Below are positions 63,057-64,000 of a stretch of 64,000 nt of DNA, piece after piece. The position numbers and the translations under genes are program-made. The notes under the pieces were generated by a model. That model was not told the origin of the DNA. It ran no database searches and worked only from the letters and a program-made list of their open reading frames with translations. Numbering within the stretch: the stretch's first letter is position 1; every line of letters starts with the position of its first letter. The stretch spans positions 1 through 64,000 of the forward strand of contig CAJUQJ010000008.1 of the NCBI GenBank assembly GCA_910588215.1, given 5' to 3'. This stretch comes from an uncultured Lachnospiraceae bacterium. Lineage in GTDB: Bacteria; Bacillota; Clostridia; Lachnospirales; Lachnospiraceae.

Positions 63057-64000
63057 CTATTGCACCAACCGCATAATATCATTATACATAACAAATACCA
63101 TCAATATCATCAGCACCACAAGCCCCGCAAAATGGACAATACCCTCTTTCTCCGGCGAAACTGGCTTGCCACGTATCACTTCCACAAGCATGAACAGCAG
63201 TCTTCCGCCATCTAATGCCGGAAGCGGCAGCAGATTTAAAATCCCCAGATTGACAGACAAAAGTACCACGATCTCCAGCATCGTCAGGATAGCCGAGGAA
63301 GTTCCATAATTCTTTTCCGCATGATCGTAACTCTCCCCCACAAACTGTGCGATACCGATCGGGCCCGATACATCGTCCTTCGTGACCTTCCCCCGCAACA
63401 ACTGACCGAGACTCTTGTAGGTGGTCCTGACATAATACTCTACCTCGTAGAACCCGTACTGAAACACCTGTAGAGGATTACACTTCAAATACTCTCCGGC
63501 TCCTACAAATCCCATATAGTAGCGACCTGACTGCGCATCATACCGAGGATGTACGGTGACGACCTCTTTCCGTCCATCCCGCTCAAAGTGAACCTCCAGC
63601 GCCTCCCCTTGATTAAGTGCCGAGATCACCGCAACTTCCCGATAGAAATGAATCTTCTCACGATCGATCTGCGTGATCCGGTCTCCTGCCTGCAGGCCAG
63701 CTTCCTCAGCCGCGGAATTCTCCGATACCTGTCCGATCACCGGAAGATCGGCCCCCGAAAATGCCGTCAGAACAACAGCCACCACAAAAGCCAGAATGAA
63801 ATTGAAAAACGGGCCTGCAAACACAGTCGCAATCCTTCGCCACACTCCCGCTTCCGGAAAAGATACACCCTTTGGTTCCAGATCGATCGTAAAATCCTGA
63901 CTGCCGTCATTCTTAGAAGTGCGTGGCAGTTCCGGCTCAATGCCTGCCCTGCGGTATAATCTCCCTGGCTGTTCCTCCTCGCTGTCCATGCCATCTTCGC
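63057..64000 (-). CDS. rseP: Site-2 protease RseP, N-terminus cut by window
   Basis: The C-terminal 314 residues or so of an intramembrane zinc protease. Seen: GPFFNFILAF membrane segment, one PDZ domain (VSENSAAEEAGLQAGDRITQI), NLLPLPALDGGRLLF with the third metal-site motif, and final membrane helices. The HEFGH motif lies outside. An acidic and basic insert precedes the GPFFNF segment. It would process membrane-bound regulators. Upstream, dxr is expected. Confidence 0.93.
   Translation of the reverse strand, partial: EDGMDSEEEQPGRLYRRAGIEPELPRTSKNDGSQDFTIDLEPKGVSFPEAGVWRRIATVFAGPFFNFILAFVVAVVLTAFSGADLPVIGQVSENSAAEEAGLQAGDRITQIDREKIHFYREVAVISALNQGEALEVHFERDGRKEVVTVHPRYDAQSGRYYMGFVGAGEYLKCNPLQVFQYGFYEVEYYVRTTYKSLGQLLRGKVTKDDVSGPIGIAQFVGESYDHAEKNYGTSSAILTMLEIVVLLSVNLGILNLLPLPALDGGRLLFMLVEVIRGKPVSPEKEGIVHFAGLVVLMILMVFVMYNDIMRLVQ

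Overview
The window reads as chromosome of an anaerobic Bacillota (Clostridia), most likely Lachnospiraceae. The evidence is the rimP-nusA-ylxR-ylxQ-infB-rbfA-nrnA-truB-ribF operon, PolC, pyruvate phosphate dikinase, separate pyrB and pyrI, and strong AGGAGG-type ribosome sites on most genes. The species cannot be named from this alone. Housekeeping DNA is moderate in GC and mostly on the - strand. Positions 1-8113 are more AT-rich and clearly accessory.

Region A (1-8113) is the right part of a Tn7-like transposon. Its operon tnsA-tnsB-tnsC-tniQ reads away from ppdK, and the outer end (TGT...ACA type) lies 5 bp beyond the ppdK stop codon. This mirrors the Tn7/glmS arrangement and suggests the 3' end of ppdK as target site. 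Cargo seen here: two small unknown genes, a ParM/ParR-like partition pair with a possible centromere repeat, and the 5' end of a group IIC intron sitting behind a rho-independent terminator. The left end is outside the window.

Region B (8119-28742) holds ppdK, a glycerophosphodiester phosphodiesterase, an ABC-F ATPase, PHP and HAD phosphatases, a 166-bp palindromic element, the - strand series pheA, DUF815 ATPase, ppx, ppk, maf and a small acidic protein, a DUF5050 protein, and the folate cluster folC-folE-folP-folBK followed by a GNAT gene.

Region C (28743-38608) has small membrane and PH-domain proteins, a nitroreductase, pyrB-pyrI, an HD-GYP response regulator, pnp, rpsO with a structured leader, and a secreted SH3-NlpC/P60 hydrolase. 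Region D (38609-51529) has a Na/Pi cotransporter, the nusA-infB operon and a chemotaxis receptor. Region E (51698-64000) has a decayed insertion sequence, a gene fragment, tRNA-Glu(CTC), polC, ispG, a coiled-coil protein, a Ser/Thr kinase with a PPM phosphatase, and rseP cut by the window edge.

Intergenic gaps carry several families of short structured repeats. One has three copies (30145, 40459, 53451). Another is a looser family built on TTCACG and GTTACT stems. No CRISPR array, rRNA or phage genes were seen. The strongest candidates for something undescribed are the ppdK-targeting Tn7-like element with its doubled inverted end and partition cargo, and the dispersed repeat families.
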